A stretch of DNA of 64,000 bases from Exiguobacterium marinum DSM 16307 (GTDB lineage: Bacteria > Bacillota > Bacilli > Exiguobacteriales > Exiguobacteriaceae): the NCBI RefSeq assembly GCF_000620845.1, contig NZ_KK211189.1:2566162-2630161 (forward strand), given 5' to 3'. The position numbers and the translations under genes were made by a program. Of the stretch, positions 63,802 to 64,000 are shown one piece after another. Each line of letters starts with the position of its first letter. Within the stretch, counting starts at the first letter, position 1. The notes beneath the pieces are model-generated. The model saw only the letters and a program-made list of their open reading frames with translations, had not been told where the DNA came from and did no database searches.

Positions 63802-64000
63802 ATGTTGAACGAAGTCGAATCGCCTCGAACACATCACTCGATATCTCAAAAAATGAAAACACTCCTCCCATTTCTAGGTCCGGCTTTTGTCGCTTCGATT
63901 GCTTATATTGACCCCGGAAACTATGCGACCAATATTGCCGCAGGTTCTCAGTTTGGTTACTTGCTTCTATGGGTGATTTTAATTGCAAACATCATGGCCG
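63802..64000 (+). CDS. mntH: Manganese transporter MntH (NRAMP), partial
   Basis: The first 66 residues are visible; the gene runs out of the window. [21 protein letters not shown] contains the NRAMP signature DPGN in the first transmembrane helix, whose Asp and Asn bind the metal. It imports Mn(II) with protons. AAGGAT lies before the ATG. The upstream MntR-type operator supports manganese-responsive repression. Confidence 0.9.
   Translation, partial: MLNEVESPRTHHSISQKMKTLLPFLGPAFVASIAYIDPGNYATNIAAGSQFGYLLLWVILIANIMA

Noticed and set aside
1-64000. tRNA, rRNA, CRISPR arrays, complete insertion sequences, prophage genes
   Set aside because: I looked for cloverleaf-like ends, repeated spacers, transposase motifs and phage structural genes and saw none.

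Overview
The window reads as ordinary chromosomal DNA of a low-to-mid GC Gram-positive (Bacilli). Shine-Dalgarno sites are strong (AAGGAGG type), GTG and TTG starts are common, menaquinone genes are present, and regulators are of the PerR, Fur, MntR, CcpA and Lia types. Gene order follows the Bacillus subtilis yfhF-recX-yfhH-yfhJ...yfhP-mutY...ygaC-ygaD-gsaB-perR-ygzB-ygxA block and part of the yfjT-yfkAB-yfkF-yfkH block, interrupted by blocks not found there in B. subtilis. Exiguobacterium or a close relative is my best guess; this is inference from gene content and style, not a search. No rRNA, tRNA, CRISPR, prophage or complete insertion sequence was seen.

Layout. 1-9.4 kb: ygxA (partial), ygzB, perR, hemL/gsaB, a small gene with a broken or coupled start, a DCC thioredoxin-like protein, ABC exporter ygaD, ntdp (ygaC), an SRPBCC protein, mutY, yfhP and yceI. 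9.4-16 kb: an aldehyde dehydrogenase plus DUF779 pair under a perfect cre site, then a potABCD polyamine uptake operon led by an XRE-cupin regulator. 16-26.7 kb: yfhJ/yfhH, then an operon of a 22-codon leader peptide, a transcription attenuator, heterodimeric multidrug exporter bmrC-bmrD and RNA ligase rtcB; then a lactate permease, recX, yfhF and an amidohydrolase. 26.8-36.5 kb: an acetyltransferase, a two-component system whose terminator carries a 54-bp mini-transposon, cdd, rlmCD, yfkAB, an MFS and a DMT transporter. 36.5-42.7 kb: a P1B-4 metal efflux ATPase behind Fur/PerR-like boxes, a PfkB kinase, a Nudix protein, a YihY protein, carbonic anhydrase and menA.

42.8-50 kb: menFDHBEC, which with divergent menA covers menaquinone synthesis from chorismate to the prenylated naphthoquinone except the separate thioesterase and methyltransferase steps; an intrinsic terminator sits between menB and menE. 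50-58.8 kb: map, a degenerate EAL protein, RNA helicase cshA with a terminator-like hairpin in its leader, cvfB, several small membrane genes (one of 50 codons), plsC and the ABC-F protein yfmR. 58.9-62.5 kb: a liaI-liaH-liaF-liaS-liaR cell-envelope stress operon with an internal terminator and a candidate LiaR box. 62.6-64 kb: a 22-codon leader peptide with alternative hairpins over the rsgA ribosome-binding site, rsgA, and the start of mntH behind a MntR-type operator.

The strongest themes for a second look are translation-sensing control elements: the bmrCD-rtcB attenuator, the rsgA leader switch, and terminators placed directly before the ribosome-binding sites of cshA and menE. The other is the minimal inverted-repeat element with a 3-bp target duplication inside the loop of a terminator.
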